A stretch of 64,000 bases of DNA from Pseudoalteromonas neustonica (GTDB lineage Bacteria > Pseudomonadota > Gammaproteobacteria > Enterobacterales > Alteromonadaceae). Below the pieces are notes generated by a model, which did not search any database, was not told the origin of the DNA, and worked only from the letters and a program-made list of their open reading frames with translations. Location: positions 62,001 to 126,000 of the forward strand of contig NZ_BDDS01000005.1 in assembly GCF_001653135.1 (NCBI RefSeq), given 5' to 3'. The position numbers and the translations under genes are program-made. Shown piece by piece: positions 34,390 to 42,688 of this stretch (position 1 is its first letter; every line of letters starts with the position of its first letter).

Positions 34390-34442
34390 AGACCGTACTT
34401 TTTTATATTGATCAAGACGATCATATAATAAAGGTACGGTCT
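34390..34442 (-). terminator. Rho-independent terminator of the metalloprotease gene
   Basis: AGACCGTAC pairs with GTACGGTCT, with a further AT-rich stem and TGATC/GATCA inside. On the minus strand it is followed by TTTTTAT. Confidence 0.85.
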
Positions 34443-34448
34443 AACGAC

Positions 34449-36965
34449 TTATGCTTCTAGTGCTTTACTAATTAAGCGGTCTATATACTTTTTATGTGCT
34501 TTAGTTGCCGTATCTGCTCCCCACGCAGTGCTGAGATCAGCAATTTGGGTTAGTTGATAAAGTGCGGCTGTTTTAGCTAGGTTATCGTGCTTGCTTGTCT
34601 TGCCCAGTCCGGCAATAGCAATTAGCTGATTTACATATTCAATTTGTAAATTGTGGCTGATTGAGTTCGCTCGTTTACTATCGACAAAAATGCTGGCTGA
34701 TAACTCTTCCATAAATTGACTAAGGCTGTATTGGTTACCATAAAGTGCGGTGTCTGAAATACGCTGCATTACAGCAGGGTGTAGCAGCTGCGATAACACT
34801 GATTTTTGCATGCCTAAAATCATTTTATGCGGTTTAGGATCTTCATTTTTACCGTAATGATTAAAACCACGACGCTGCTGTTGCATGAAGCTATAAAGTG
34901 GCTTCATGCTAGTTAGCACGTCCGGTGCAAATACGTTTTTAGCTAAAATTTGCATCGCTTGCTGTTGGCGTTCAAGTGGCACTGGTGTATAAGGTGCAAC
35001 CGCCTCATTCCCACCTACTACAGCACGCTCTACATACACACCACCAATTTGACGAGAAATCACATTAGCTTGTGTTCTGTATTGACCAAACAAGCTGTTT
35101 GCCGAGATTAGCAGTTGTTGATGCGATTCACCTTCAATACGGGCTTTATCTTTAAGTTCAGTAAACAGCTTATTGATTAGTGCCATTCTGTCTGCGCCAT
35201 ATGCTGCAGGATTAGACGACATATCACCAATCATAACGCGTGGGTCAATATGGCGACCTGGCGCACGCATATCATCAGCATCATTACCAAAGGCAAGTTT
35301 GTGTTCTGTTGAGCGGGCTAAGATGGCTTCTAGACGTTGTTGTTCAGCAGTATTATCTGGTTTGGCTTGGCTGTAACCAAATTCTATGGCCCAATCATCG
35401 TAAGGACCAGGCTTAGTTTGGAAAATGTCACCTTGTGTCATGCCAATTGGTGCGATATTAGCTGGGGCATAATCCATAACAGAACCCGTCACGATCCCTT
35501 GCGTTTTTGTTTTGTCATGTACGTCTTTTTCATTCCACAATATAGATGACTTCATGTTGTGGTTAAGGCCCAGTGTGTGGCCGACTTCATGTAAAACTAA
35601 CTGTGTAAGACCCTGGCGCAAAATTTCTTTATCTTCAATGCTGGCACCTGTTGATAGGCTATTTGCAAGCATCATATTTTGTTGAATTTCATGACCAAGA
35701 GAGCAGTTTAGTTCACCGGTATTTGCATGTTCATTACTGTGGCTCATAGTGCCTTGAGTAAAGAGCGTGTCGTAAATCCAGCGGTTTTTCATAAACACAA
35801 ACTCAAGCATGATGTCTGAGCCGAGGATTTCGCCGGTTAACGGGTTTGCAAGTGCAGGGCCGTAACCACCAAATGGAGGCTTAGGTGATGAAGTCCAACG
35901 TAGTACGTTATAATTTATATCGCCCGCATCCCAATCAGCATCATCTGGTTGTATTTTTACTACGATGGCATTTTTAATTCCCGCTTTTTCAAACGATGTA
36001 TTCCATGCAAGCGTTGCCTTTGCAATGGTGTCACGCCATTCAACTGGTGTGGTATTTTCAATCCACCATGTGATCGGTTTTACTGGCTCTGATAATGCGG
36101 CGCTTGGATCTTTTTTCTGTAAATCCCAGCGTTTTATCACATCTTTATATGGTGCCCAATCTGGCGAAGTCATTTGATCAAATTGGTTAGTAAAGTAACC
36201 AATGCGAGCATCATCAATACGCGGTTGATAGTTATTGTCAGGTAAAGCTACAAATGAATGTTGTACTTTTACAGATACATTGCGAGGGTCGCTAACGGCG
36301 CTTGAGCCACGAACACTTGGGTTAGCATTTTCAAATACATAATCTACAACAATATCTAAGTTATTAGCATAAGGGCGTTGTTTTATAATGCGCGATTTTT
36401 TATCACTTAATTTGCCGACTTTAAAACGTTTTTTAGCGTTTTTGTCGTTTGGGTTTGGCCATGGCGATACTTTATGTAGCGCTTCGCTTAGAAAAAGCTT
36501 ATCTACATTAAAAGCGATTTTGCCTTCTTCTTGTTTTTCAATTTTAATACTAGCGAGTACCGCTTCACTGATATTGGCATCGGCTGCTTTTGCAATTGCG
36601 CTGTTTGCATCAAACTGGTAACGCGGTGTTTTACTAATAATATCAATACGGTCAAAGTACTTTCTAAATTCAATTAGCTTGGTTTCACGGTATGCGCCGC
36701 GAAAATGTCCAGCATCAGTCACGCCATCAACAGTATGTGCGAAATACACAAATGGCGTATCAAGTTGCGACTCGTTAATCACCATTAAGTGATCGCCAGT
36801 TTTTTCGTCTTGGTATAAGCTAAAAATACCAGCGAATTCAGTTTTGTTTTTAATTAATTCAGCAATAGTTTTACTTTTTTTGTCATCTTTTTTATCGGCA
36901 GCTAATGTGTGGCCGCTGGTTGCTAATGCTAAGCTCAGTGCTAATGTGAGTGTAGTTAATTTCAT
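34449..36965 (-). CDS. Secreted zinc-dependent metalloprotease (DUF5117/DUF5118 type)
   Basis: An 838-residue secreted protein with signal peptide (LTLALSLALATSGHTLAA). The metzincin-like zinc site 'HEVGHTLGLNH' is at about residues 459-469 with all three histidines and the catalytic glutamate. The upstream part contains 'GDHLMVINESQLDTPFVYFAHTVDGV', the DUF5118/5117 beginning, and 'VLRWTSSPKPPFGGYGPALANPLTGEILGSDIM', diagnostic of this family. The gene has its own terminator, so it is probably transcribed separately from the DUF5916 gene that follows. Acts outside the cytoplasm; the substrate is unknown. Confidence 0.9.
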   Translation of the reverse strand: MKLTTLTLALSLALATSGHTLAADKKDDKKSKTIAELIKNKTEFAGIFSLYQDEKTGDHLMVINESQLDTPFVYFAHTVDGVTDAGHFRGAYRETKLIEFRKYFDRIDIISKTPRYQFDANSAIAKAADANISEAVLASIKIEKQEEGKIAFNVDKLFLSEALHKVSPWPNPNDKNAKKRFKVGKLSDKKSRIIKQRPYANNLDIVVDYVFENANPSVRGSSAVSDPRNVSVKVQHSFVALPDNNYQPRIDDARIGYFTNQFDQMTSPDWAPYKDVIKRWDLQKKDPSAALSEPVKPITWWIENTTPVEWRDTIAKATLAWNTSFEKAGIKNAIVVKIQPDDADWDAGDINYNVLRWTSSPKPPFGGYGPALANPLTGEILGSDIMLEFVFMKNRWIYDTLFTQGTMSHSNEHANTGELNCSLGHEIQQNMMLANSLSTGASIEDKEILRQGLTQLVLHEVGHTLGLNHNMKSSILWNEKDVHDKTKTQGIVTGSVMDYAPANIAPIGMTQGDIFQTKPGPYDDWAIEFGYSQAKPDNTAEQQRLEAILARSTEHKLAFGNDADDMRAPGRHIDPRVMIGDMSSNPAAYGADRMALINKLFTELKDKARIEGESHQQLLISANSLFGQYRTQANVISRQIGGVYVERAVVGGNEAVAPYTPVPLERQQQAMQILAKNVFAPDVLTSMKPLYSFMQQQRRGFNHYGKNEDPKPHKMILGMQKSVLSQLLHPAVMQRISDTALYGNQYSLSQFMEELSASIFVDSKRANSISHNLQIEYVNQLIAIAGLGKTSKHDNLAKTAALYQLTQIADLSTAWGADTATKAHKKYIDRLISKALEA

Positions 36966-37255
36966 TTTTATATTTCATTCAGCTTGTAAAAAATTTAGGT
37001 AATAGTACCGAATAAAATTAATGAAAAAAGAGAACCGCGATGAATGCTGTTGCGTTCAATGTAATGTGTTGATTTTAATATTTATTTTATTGTAACAAAA
37101 TGTTCAAAAAATGATTTCTAAAAGATAAACAGAGTAAAATATAAGCGTTCCTGTTTTGGTACATGAATTGTAACAGTTGCTTACAAATGTCACGTTAATG
37201 TTTCATTTAGCTCTGTTATTATACTGTCAGTGAAATTTTAAGGGGAATAATAATA

Positions 37256-38434
37256 ATGCGTACAGGTATATTGAAATGGATACTTCCTTTTGTCGCACTA
37301 GGCATAGGTATTGTCGGCTTTGTGGGAATAAATGCAATCGCACAAGAGCCAGATAAGAAAGAAATCGTAGATACACGACCCACTGTAAAAGTTGAGCCTG
37401 TCTCGGCTAACAATCACCAAGTGGTTATTAATAGCTATGGCGAAGTTAAGCCACTTGAAAGCACACGCCTTTCTGCACAAGTGTCGGGTGAAGTGGTGAG
37501 TTGGCATCCAAACTTTGTTGCAGGTGGCATAGTTGCCCGCGGTGAAACATTGTTTAGTATCGAAAAAGATAACTACGAAGCAGCCTTATTACAGGCTGAA
37601 GCAGAGCTGGCCCAAGCGCAATCGAAACTAATTGAAGAGCAGGCGCAAGCTCAGGTTGCTGGCGATGAAGCAAAGCGTTTCCCTGGTAAAGTGCGTACCG
37701 CATTATTTTTACGTGAACCACAAGTATTAAGTGCCCAAGCATCTGTTAAATCAGCTCAAGCTCGTTTAAAGCGAGCGCAACGTGATTTAGATAATTGTGA
37801 TGTAACAGCCCCTTATGACGCACTTATTGTTAGCCGTGATATTGGTGTTGGCCAATATATTAATATGGGTTCTCAAATTGGAGAATTAAATAATATCGAA
37901 CAAGCAGAAATCATCATTCCTATCGCTGGTTTTGATAATGTATTTTTACCTGAGCGCGTAAAAGGTATTACAGCAACAGTGATTAAAACAGGTTTACATG
38001 GTTTTACTCGCCAAGCAGTAATAGATCGAGATCTTGGTGTGATTGATAACGCAACGCGTATGAGTAGTTTAGTGGTGCGTATTGATGACCCATATGGCCT
38101 TACAAATAAACAACCAGCAATTAAATTTGGCAGTTATGTACAAGTAAACTTTGCAGGGACGATGTTGCAGAATATTTATCGTTTACCGCAAGAGCTGGTT
38201 AATAATCAAACTGTATGGATTGTAAATGAAGAGCAGCAATTAGAGTCACGTACAGTGAAAGTAATTCGCGAAGAGGGTGAATACTTTTATATCAGCGATG
38301 GATTAGAAGCGGATGATCAACTTGTTGTTACTTTACCTGAGTACCCACAAAAGGGTATGGCAGTAAAAGTTGCGGGTGTTCCAGACGTTAAAAAAAGTGA
38401 TGCGCTAGATAGTGCAGCCACAGAAAAATTATAA
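37256..38434 (+). CDS. RND efflux periplasmic adaptor subunit
   Basis: A 392-residue membrane fusion protein with an N-terminal membrane segment (about 5-27). The lipoyl halves read 'INSYGEVKPLESTRLSAQVSGEVVSWHPNFVAGGIVARGETLFSIEKDNYEAAL' and 'NCDVTAPYDALIVSRDIGVGQYINMGSQIGEL', separated by an alpha hairpin of about 75 residues. The ribosome site AAGGGG is clear, and the gene is followed after 15 bases by the RND permease gene, so they form a transcription unit. No outer-membrane channel gene is included. Substrates are unknown. Confidence 0.9.
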   Translation: MRTGILKWILPFVALGIGIVGFVGINAIAQEPDKKEIVDTRPTVKVEPVSANNHQVVINSYGEVKPLESTRLSAQVSGEVVSWHPNFVAGGIVARGETLFSIEKDNYEAALLQAEAELAQAQSKLIEEQAQAQVAGDEAKRFPGKVRTALFLREPQVLSAQASVKSAQARLKRAQRDLDNCDVTAPYDALIVSRDIGVGQYINMGSQIGELNNIEQAEIIIPIAGFDNVFLPERVKGITATVIKTGLHGFTRQAVIDRDLGVIDNATRMSSLVVRIDDPYGLTNKQPAIKFGSYVQVNFAGTMLQNIYRLPQELVNNQTVWIVNEEQQLESRTVKVIREEGEYFYISDGLEADDQLVVTLPEYPQKGMAVKVAGVPDVKKSDALDSAATEKL

Positions 38435-38449
38435 AAGGGTGACTGCGTT

Positions 38450-41400
38450 ATGAATAACACTGAATTACCCAGCTCAGATCAACCAAGTGTTGATCCTGTA
38501 AGCAAAGAGAAGCAAACAGGTATAATTGCCTACTTTGCGAATAACTCCGTTGCCGCAAATTTAATGATGTTTTTTATCATTTTGATGGGTGTTATAAGCT
38601 TTTTTACGATGCAACGCCAGATGTTCCCAAACGTTGAAATCAATTATATTTCTATTAATGCTAATTACCCGGGGGCGTCACCTCAGGAAATGGAAGAAAG
38701 TATCTTAATTAAGATTGAAGAGTCTTTAAAGGATATTACCGAAATCAAAAAAGGTGTCTATCGCTCATTTCGTAATGGCGGTAGCGCGCAATTAGAAATA
38801 AATACTGATGCTGAATTAAGTGAAGTGCTTGATAAAGTTAAGTTGCGCGTAGATGGTATTGCAACTTTTCCTGCAGGAATGGAACCGGTCACCATAAGTC
38901 AAATAGAATTCCGCCAAGATGTGATTGGTATGACTTTAGTTGCTGACTTACCATTGAGCGAGCTTAAGCCGATTGCCAATCGTATTGAAAGCGAATTACT
39001 GCAGTTATCAAATGTGTCGTTGGTTGTTAATGATGTACCGCTTGATGAAATTGCGATTGAAATCGAACCTGACACATTGCGCCAGTATAATTTAACGTTA
39101 ACTGACGTCGCAGGTGCGATACGTCGTTATTCAGCTAATTTTTCAGCTGGGCAGTTAAAAACAGACTCGGGTGTTATTTCAGTACGAGTTGAAAACCAAT
39201 TTTATTCAGGTGAAGAGTTCCGTCAGATCCCCGTTAAAATAGGTGAAAATGGTGCTAAAGTATTACTGCAAGACATTGCAGTAATAAAAGACCAATTTAC
39301 TGAAGGCGAACGTTACTTTAAGTTTAACGGTGAAAATGCAGTTTACTTATCAGTAAAGGCAACCGAAGATCAAAATATGATCCCAGTTGCAGAGTCTGTA
39401 AAAGCGTATATTGATCAAAAAAATAAAAATCTTCCATTAGGTGTTCGACTAGAACCGTTAATGGATATGACCTACTACCTAAATGCCCGCCTAGACATGA
39501 TGCTATCCAATTTATTGCAAGGAGCGGTATTGGTCGCGATTATGTTATCAATATTTTTGCGCTTTAAATTGGCGTTATGGGTAATGATTGGTTTGCCAGT
39601 TTGCTTCCTTGGCGCGATGATGATGATGCCATTATTTGGTGTGACCATAAATATTATTTCACTCTTTGCCTTTATAATGGTGCTAGGGATTGTGGTGGAC
39701 GACGCCATTGTCATCGGTGAAAGTGCCTACACTGAAATAGAGAAAAAAGGTGGCGGTGTAGTTAATGTAGTCAACGGCGCAAAACGTGTGGCGACCCCTG
39801 CAACTTTTGGCGTTTTAACAACCATTGCAGTATTTGCCCCGTTTACGTTATCAAGTGGTCCTGAGAGTGCTTTCTTTTATGGTATCGCCGTCATTGTGAT
39901 TTTATGTTTAATATTTAGTTTGATCGAATCAAAGCTAATATTGCCAGCGCATATTGCACACACGAACTTTCCGCCTATCGATCCGAATGGTTGGCGAGCG
40001 CGTTTTAATAATCGCTTTTTTGGTTTTGTAAATGGCCCTTATAAGCGCTTTGTTGTGCGCTGTGTTGAGTGGCGTTGGGTGGTACTGTTTGGTTTTATCG
40101 GGATGTTAATTTTTACCTTTGGATTAATTTCATCAAACCAAGTACGCATGGTTCCTACACCAAAAGTACCGCACGATTTTCCACAAATTAACCTAGAGAT
40201 GAACGATAACGCTTCTGATATTCAAACGATTACTGCTATTCGTGAAATCGAAGCCATGGTACTAGAAGTTGATAAACAAACTGAGCGTGAGTTTGGCCAA
40301 AAGATTGTTCGTGACGTATTAGTATTTAATCAAGGTCGTACTGAAGCCCAGTTACTTGCACCGTTGGTTGAAGAAGATTTACGCCCATACAATGCGTTTG
40401 AGCTTTCACGTCGCTGGCGTGATGCTATGCCAAATATTGCCGGTGTAAAATCACTCACAATCCAAGATGACGTTAATGGTGGCGGTGGTGATGGTGAGTT
40501 TGGTTATCTATTATTTGGTTCTGATATCAACACTCTTAATGAAGCTGGGCGTCGCTTTATTCAATTATTGCAACAACAAGAGGGATTGTTTGATATCAGC
40601 TCAACCATTGACCCTGCGAGCAAAGAAGTGCAAATGAGCTTAAAGCCAGTTGCCTATGATTTAGGCTTGGATTTAGCATCGATTGCTAATCAAGTTGGGG
40701 CGAGTTTTTATGGTGGTGAAGCGCAGCGTGTTATTCGCGGTGGTGAAGAAGTACGTGTAATGGTGCGTTACCCAAAACTCACTCGTGAAGCTTTTTCATC
40801 GCTTAAGCATGCAGTGATCACAACTCCGCAAGGCCGAGAAGTATTACTTGGTGATGTGGTTGAGCTTACAGAAAAGCCAGGTATCAGCTATATTCGCCGA
40901 GAAGGTGGTTACCGTACAGTATACATATATGGCAGCATCGACGAAGAAGTGATAGAGCCAAACGAAGTGGTTAAGCAAGTGAAAGAAAACCTACTACCGC
41001 AGCTTAAAGAAGAATACCCAAGTGTTAAGTCTGAGCTAGGTGGTGCTATAGAGGAACAACAAGCACAAGCTAATGAGCAGATCATGTTCTTTATTGGAGG
41101 CATGTTTTTAGTTTATATTTTGTTAGCGGTTCCACTAAAAAGTTACGCACAGCCTCTTATCGTAATGTCGGTTATTCCGTTTAGTTTAACGGGAGCAATT
41201 TGGGGTCATTACTGGTTTGGTTTAGATATTAGCTTAATGTCAGGTTTTGGCTTAATTGCTGCCGCAGGTGTTGTGATCAATGATTCATTGGTTATGACTG
41301 ACTTTGTAAACCAAGCGCGTCGTGCTGGAGTGAGTATTAAAGATGCTGTAATTGAAGCGGGTTGTGCGCGCTTTAGGCCTATTTTACTTACTTCAATTAC

Positions 41401-41623
41401 TACGTTTGCTGGTGTATTACCGATTATGTTTGAAACCAGTTTACAGGCTAAATTCGTAATACCAATGGCGGTTGCTCTTGGTTTTGCTGTTATGTTTGCA
41501 ACCCTGATTACACTCTTATTAGTACCGTGTTTGTACATTATAATGAGTGACGTAGGTGGCGTATTTAGAGGCCTATTTAGAAAAATAAAAGGCCTATTTT
41601 CACGTAGGAAACAACTTGCCTAA
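38450..41623 (+). CDS. RND superfamily efflux permease (HAE1-like)
   Basis: A 1057-residue proton-driven transporter with the twelve-helix RND pattern. A first helix (about 28-48) is followed by a large periplasmic domain, six helices, a second periplasmic domain and six more helices. 'GIVVDDAIVIGE' in the fourth helix contains the paired aspartates needed for proton relay, and 'GVVINDSLVMTDFVN' is the corresponding part of the second half. 'NYPGASPQEMEESILIKIEESLKDI' is the usual N-terminal porter signature. It is the second gene of the pair and ends in a strong terminator. The substrate is not predictable from sequence. Confidence 0.95.
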   Translation: MNNTELPSSDQPSVDPVSKEKQTGIIAYFANNSVAANLMMFFIILMGVISFFTMQRQMFPNVEINYISINANYPGASPQEMEESILIKIEESLKDITEIKKGVYRSFRNGGSAQLEINTDAELSEVLDKVKLRVDGIATFPAGMEPVTISQIEFRQDVIGMTLVADLPLSELKPIANRIESELLQLSNVSLVVNDVPLDEIAIEIEPDTLRQYNLTLTDVAGAIRRYSANFSAGQLKTDSGVISVRVENQFYSGEEFRQIPVKIGENGAKVLLQDIAVIKDQFTEGERYFKFNGENAVYLSVKATEDQNMIPVAESVKAYIDQKNKNLPLGVRLEPLMDMTYYLNARLDMMLSNLLQGAVLVAIMLSIFLRFKLALWVMIGLPVCFLGAMMMMPLFGVTINIISLFAFIMVLGIVVDDAIVIGESAYTEIEKKGGGVVNVVNGAKRVATPATFGVLTTIAVFAPFTLSSGPESAFFYGIAVIVILCLIFSLIESKLILPAHIAHTNFPPIDPNGWRARFNNRFFGFVNGPYKRFVVRCVEWRWVVLFGFIGMLIFTFGLISSNQVRMVPTPKVPHDFPQINLEMNDNASDIQTITAIREIEAMVLEVDKQTEREFGQKIVRDVLVFNQGRTEAQLLAPLVEEDLRPYNAFELSRRWRDAMPNIAGVKSLTIQDDVNGGGGDGEFGYLLFGSDINTLNEAGRRFIQLLQQQEGLFDISSTIDPASKEVQMSLKPVAYDLGLDLASIANQVGASFYGGEAQRVIRGGEEVRVMVRYPKLTREAFSSLKHAVITTPQGREVLLGDVVELTEKPGISYIRREGGYRTVYIYGSIDEEVIEPNEVVKQVKENLLPQLKEEYPSVKSELGGAIEEQQAQANEQIMFFIGGMFLVYILLAVPLKSYAQPLIVMSVIPFSLTGAIWGHYWFGLDISLMSGFGLIAAAGVVINDSLVMTDFVNQARRAGVSIKDAVIEAGCARFRPILLTSITTFAGVLPIMFETSLQAKFVIPMAVALGFAVMFATLITLLLVPCLYIIMSDVGGVFRGLFRKIKGLFSRRKQLA

Positions 41624-41653
41624 AGAAAAACAACTCAAATCTAATGAGTTATA

Positions 41654-41684
41654 AAAGCCAGTGCATTACGCACTGGCTTTTTGC
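41654..41684 (+). terminator. Rho-independent terminator of the RND operon
   Basis: AAAGCCAGTGC pairs with GCACTGGCTTT around a 5-base loop and is followed by a T-rich tract. Confidence 0.9.
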
Positions 41685-41778
41685 TTTTTAAATCGATACT
41701 CAGGCCACCTTTAACAGTCGGTTTTTAATTTTTATAGGTGTTAAGGGTTGGTTTTTTATTTTGATTACATTCTTTTGT

Positions 41779-41807
41779 TTGATTTGTGATGCAGCTCACT
41801 TTATAAT
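41779..41807 (+). promoter_or_regulatory. Sigma-70-type promoter of the riboswitch leader
   Basis: TTGATT, 17 bases, then a perfect TATAAT. The start point would be near 41814, which is just before the conserved riboswitch core. Confidence 0.65.
41785..41800 (+). promoter_or_regulatory. CRP-like site between the -35 and -10 elements
   Basis: TGTGATGCAGCTCACT matches the cAMP-CRP consensus TGTGA-N6-TCACA except for the last base. Its centre is about 21 bp upstream of the predicted start, a position that would repress rather than activate. Confidence 0.5.
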
Positions 41808-41811
41808 CCAC

Positions 41812-41905
41812 CTGTATTGGCAAACTAATCGAAAGGTTAGGACGCAAAGTTTCCGGTCTAAGGTTTTAGCGTGCTAAAACTAAGATAGCGGAGCCGTCGC
41901 ACGGC
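41812..41905 (+). ncRNA. Cyclic-di-GMP class I (GEMM) riboswitch
   Basis: The leader carries the GEMM-I landmarks in order: GGCAAAC, a hairpin capped by CGAAAG, GGACGCAAAG, a CCGGTCTAAGG segment, a variable stem (TTTTAGCGTGCTAAAA) and AGATAGCGGAGCCGTCGC at the 3' side. This corresponds to the Vc2-type aptamer (GGCAAACC, GGGACGCAAAGCCUCCGGCCUAA, GGUAGCGGGGUUACC). It is positioned just after a promoter and about 110 bases before the GbpA-like gene, as the Vc1 riboswitch is for gbpA in Vibrio cholerae. Whether ligand binding switches expression on or off cannot be read from the sequence. The 5' boundary is approximate. Confidence 0.85.
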
Positions 41906-42013
41906 GTTATTACACCCTCACTGTGTGCCATTTGTCCTAAAAGTAATAAAAAAGTATTTATTTTATCCGTCAAATGATGGATAGTACCTATTAGTGATTC
42001 TTAAGGTGTTGCT

Positions 42014-42586
42014 TTGTTTATGCATACGTCATTGGCTTGCGGAAAATGGATGCCAATTGGTTGCTTAAATCACCATACCCAATTATTTGTGGGTGATAGG
42101 GTGACGGTAACCTTTTTTGACATGCAAGGAGAGCTAGTCGGTTTATCATTTAACTACCAAATCACCAGCGCTGAGCAGGGTGAGCCACACAGTTGGCCGC
42201 GTTTTATTGCCGAATACATTAATACACATATACCGCTAGTTGAAGCAGGTAAAATGACCGAACAAGGGCTAATCGTTGCCTATCGGTCAAATCAAATTTA
42301 CGCCCTTGAGGGGTGTGGAATTGAACGTGCTGAAATAACGTTTCATTGCATTGCAAAGTGCGATGACATAAAAACAGACAAACCAGCATATGATTATGTT
42401 TACCCAGAAAAAAGTAATGACTATAATGCCGGCGTTAAAGTATTACAGCCAAAAACAGGTTTAATTTATAAATGTAAGCCTTGGCCTTTCAGTCAATTTT
42501 GCAAAGTTAAAGAAGAAAATAACCCACTTTATGAGCCTGGTGTTGGCCAAAGTTGGAATTTAGCTTGGCAGCAAGTTTCCCCCTAA
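42014..42586 (+). CDS. Truncated GbpA-like chitin-binding protein lacking the LPMO domain
   Basis: 190 residues. Residues 10-112 match domain 2 of the chitin-binding protein GbpA ('LFVGDRVTVTFFDMQGE', '...WPRFIAEYINTHIPLVEAGK'), and residues 125-186 form a CBM5/73-like chitin-binding module with 'YDYVYPEKSNDYNAGVKVLQPKTGLIYKCKPWP' and 'YEPGVGQSWNLAW'. The signal peptide, AA10 oxidase domain and third domain of GbpA are all absent. A TAA stands 10 bases upstream, so the frame cannot extend. The TTG is preceded by AAGGTG at five bases; an ATG at 42020 is the alternative. A c-di-GMP riboswitch precedes it. Without a signal peptide its fate is unclear, and it may be a decaying remnant. Confidence 0.8.
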   Translation: MFMHTSLACGKWMPIGCLNHHTQLFVGDRVTVTFFDMQGELVGLSFNYQITSAEQGEPHSWPRFIAEYINTHIPLVEAGKMTEQGLIVAYRSNQIYALEGCGIERAEITFHCIAKCDDIKTDKPAYDYVYPEKSNDYNAGVKVLQPKTGLIYKCKPWPFSQFCKVKEENNPLYEPGVGQSWNLAWQQVSP

Positions 42587-42605
42587 TGCTATTTGGCATT
42601 TTTTG

Positions 42606-42630
42606 GCCCACTCATTGAGTGGGCTTTTTT
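42606..42630 (+). terminator. Rho-independent terminator of the GbpA-like gene
   Basis: GCCCACTC pairs with GAGTGGGC and is followed by TTTTTT. It marks the following gene's start as downstream of 42630. Confidence 0.9.
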
Positions 42631-42688
42631 ATGCGCATTTAAAAATTATGGTAGACTCAGATTCTCAAAATTTTTTATTGGTTTTTCT

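Noticed and set aside
41906..42013. A hidden frameshifted LPMO domain upstream of the GbpA-like frame
   Set aside because: Only 108 bases separate the riboswitch from the start, too few for a domain of about 180 residues, and stops occur in the frame.
42593..42688. N-terminal extension of the oligopeptidase gene to a TTG at 42593
   Set aside because: It would be translated through a strong Rho-independent terminator of the preceding gene. The GTG at 42689 is more plausible.
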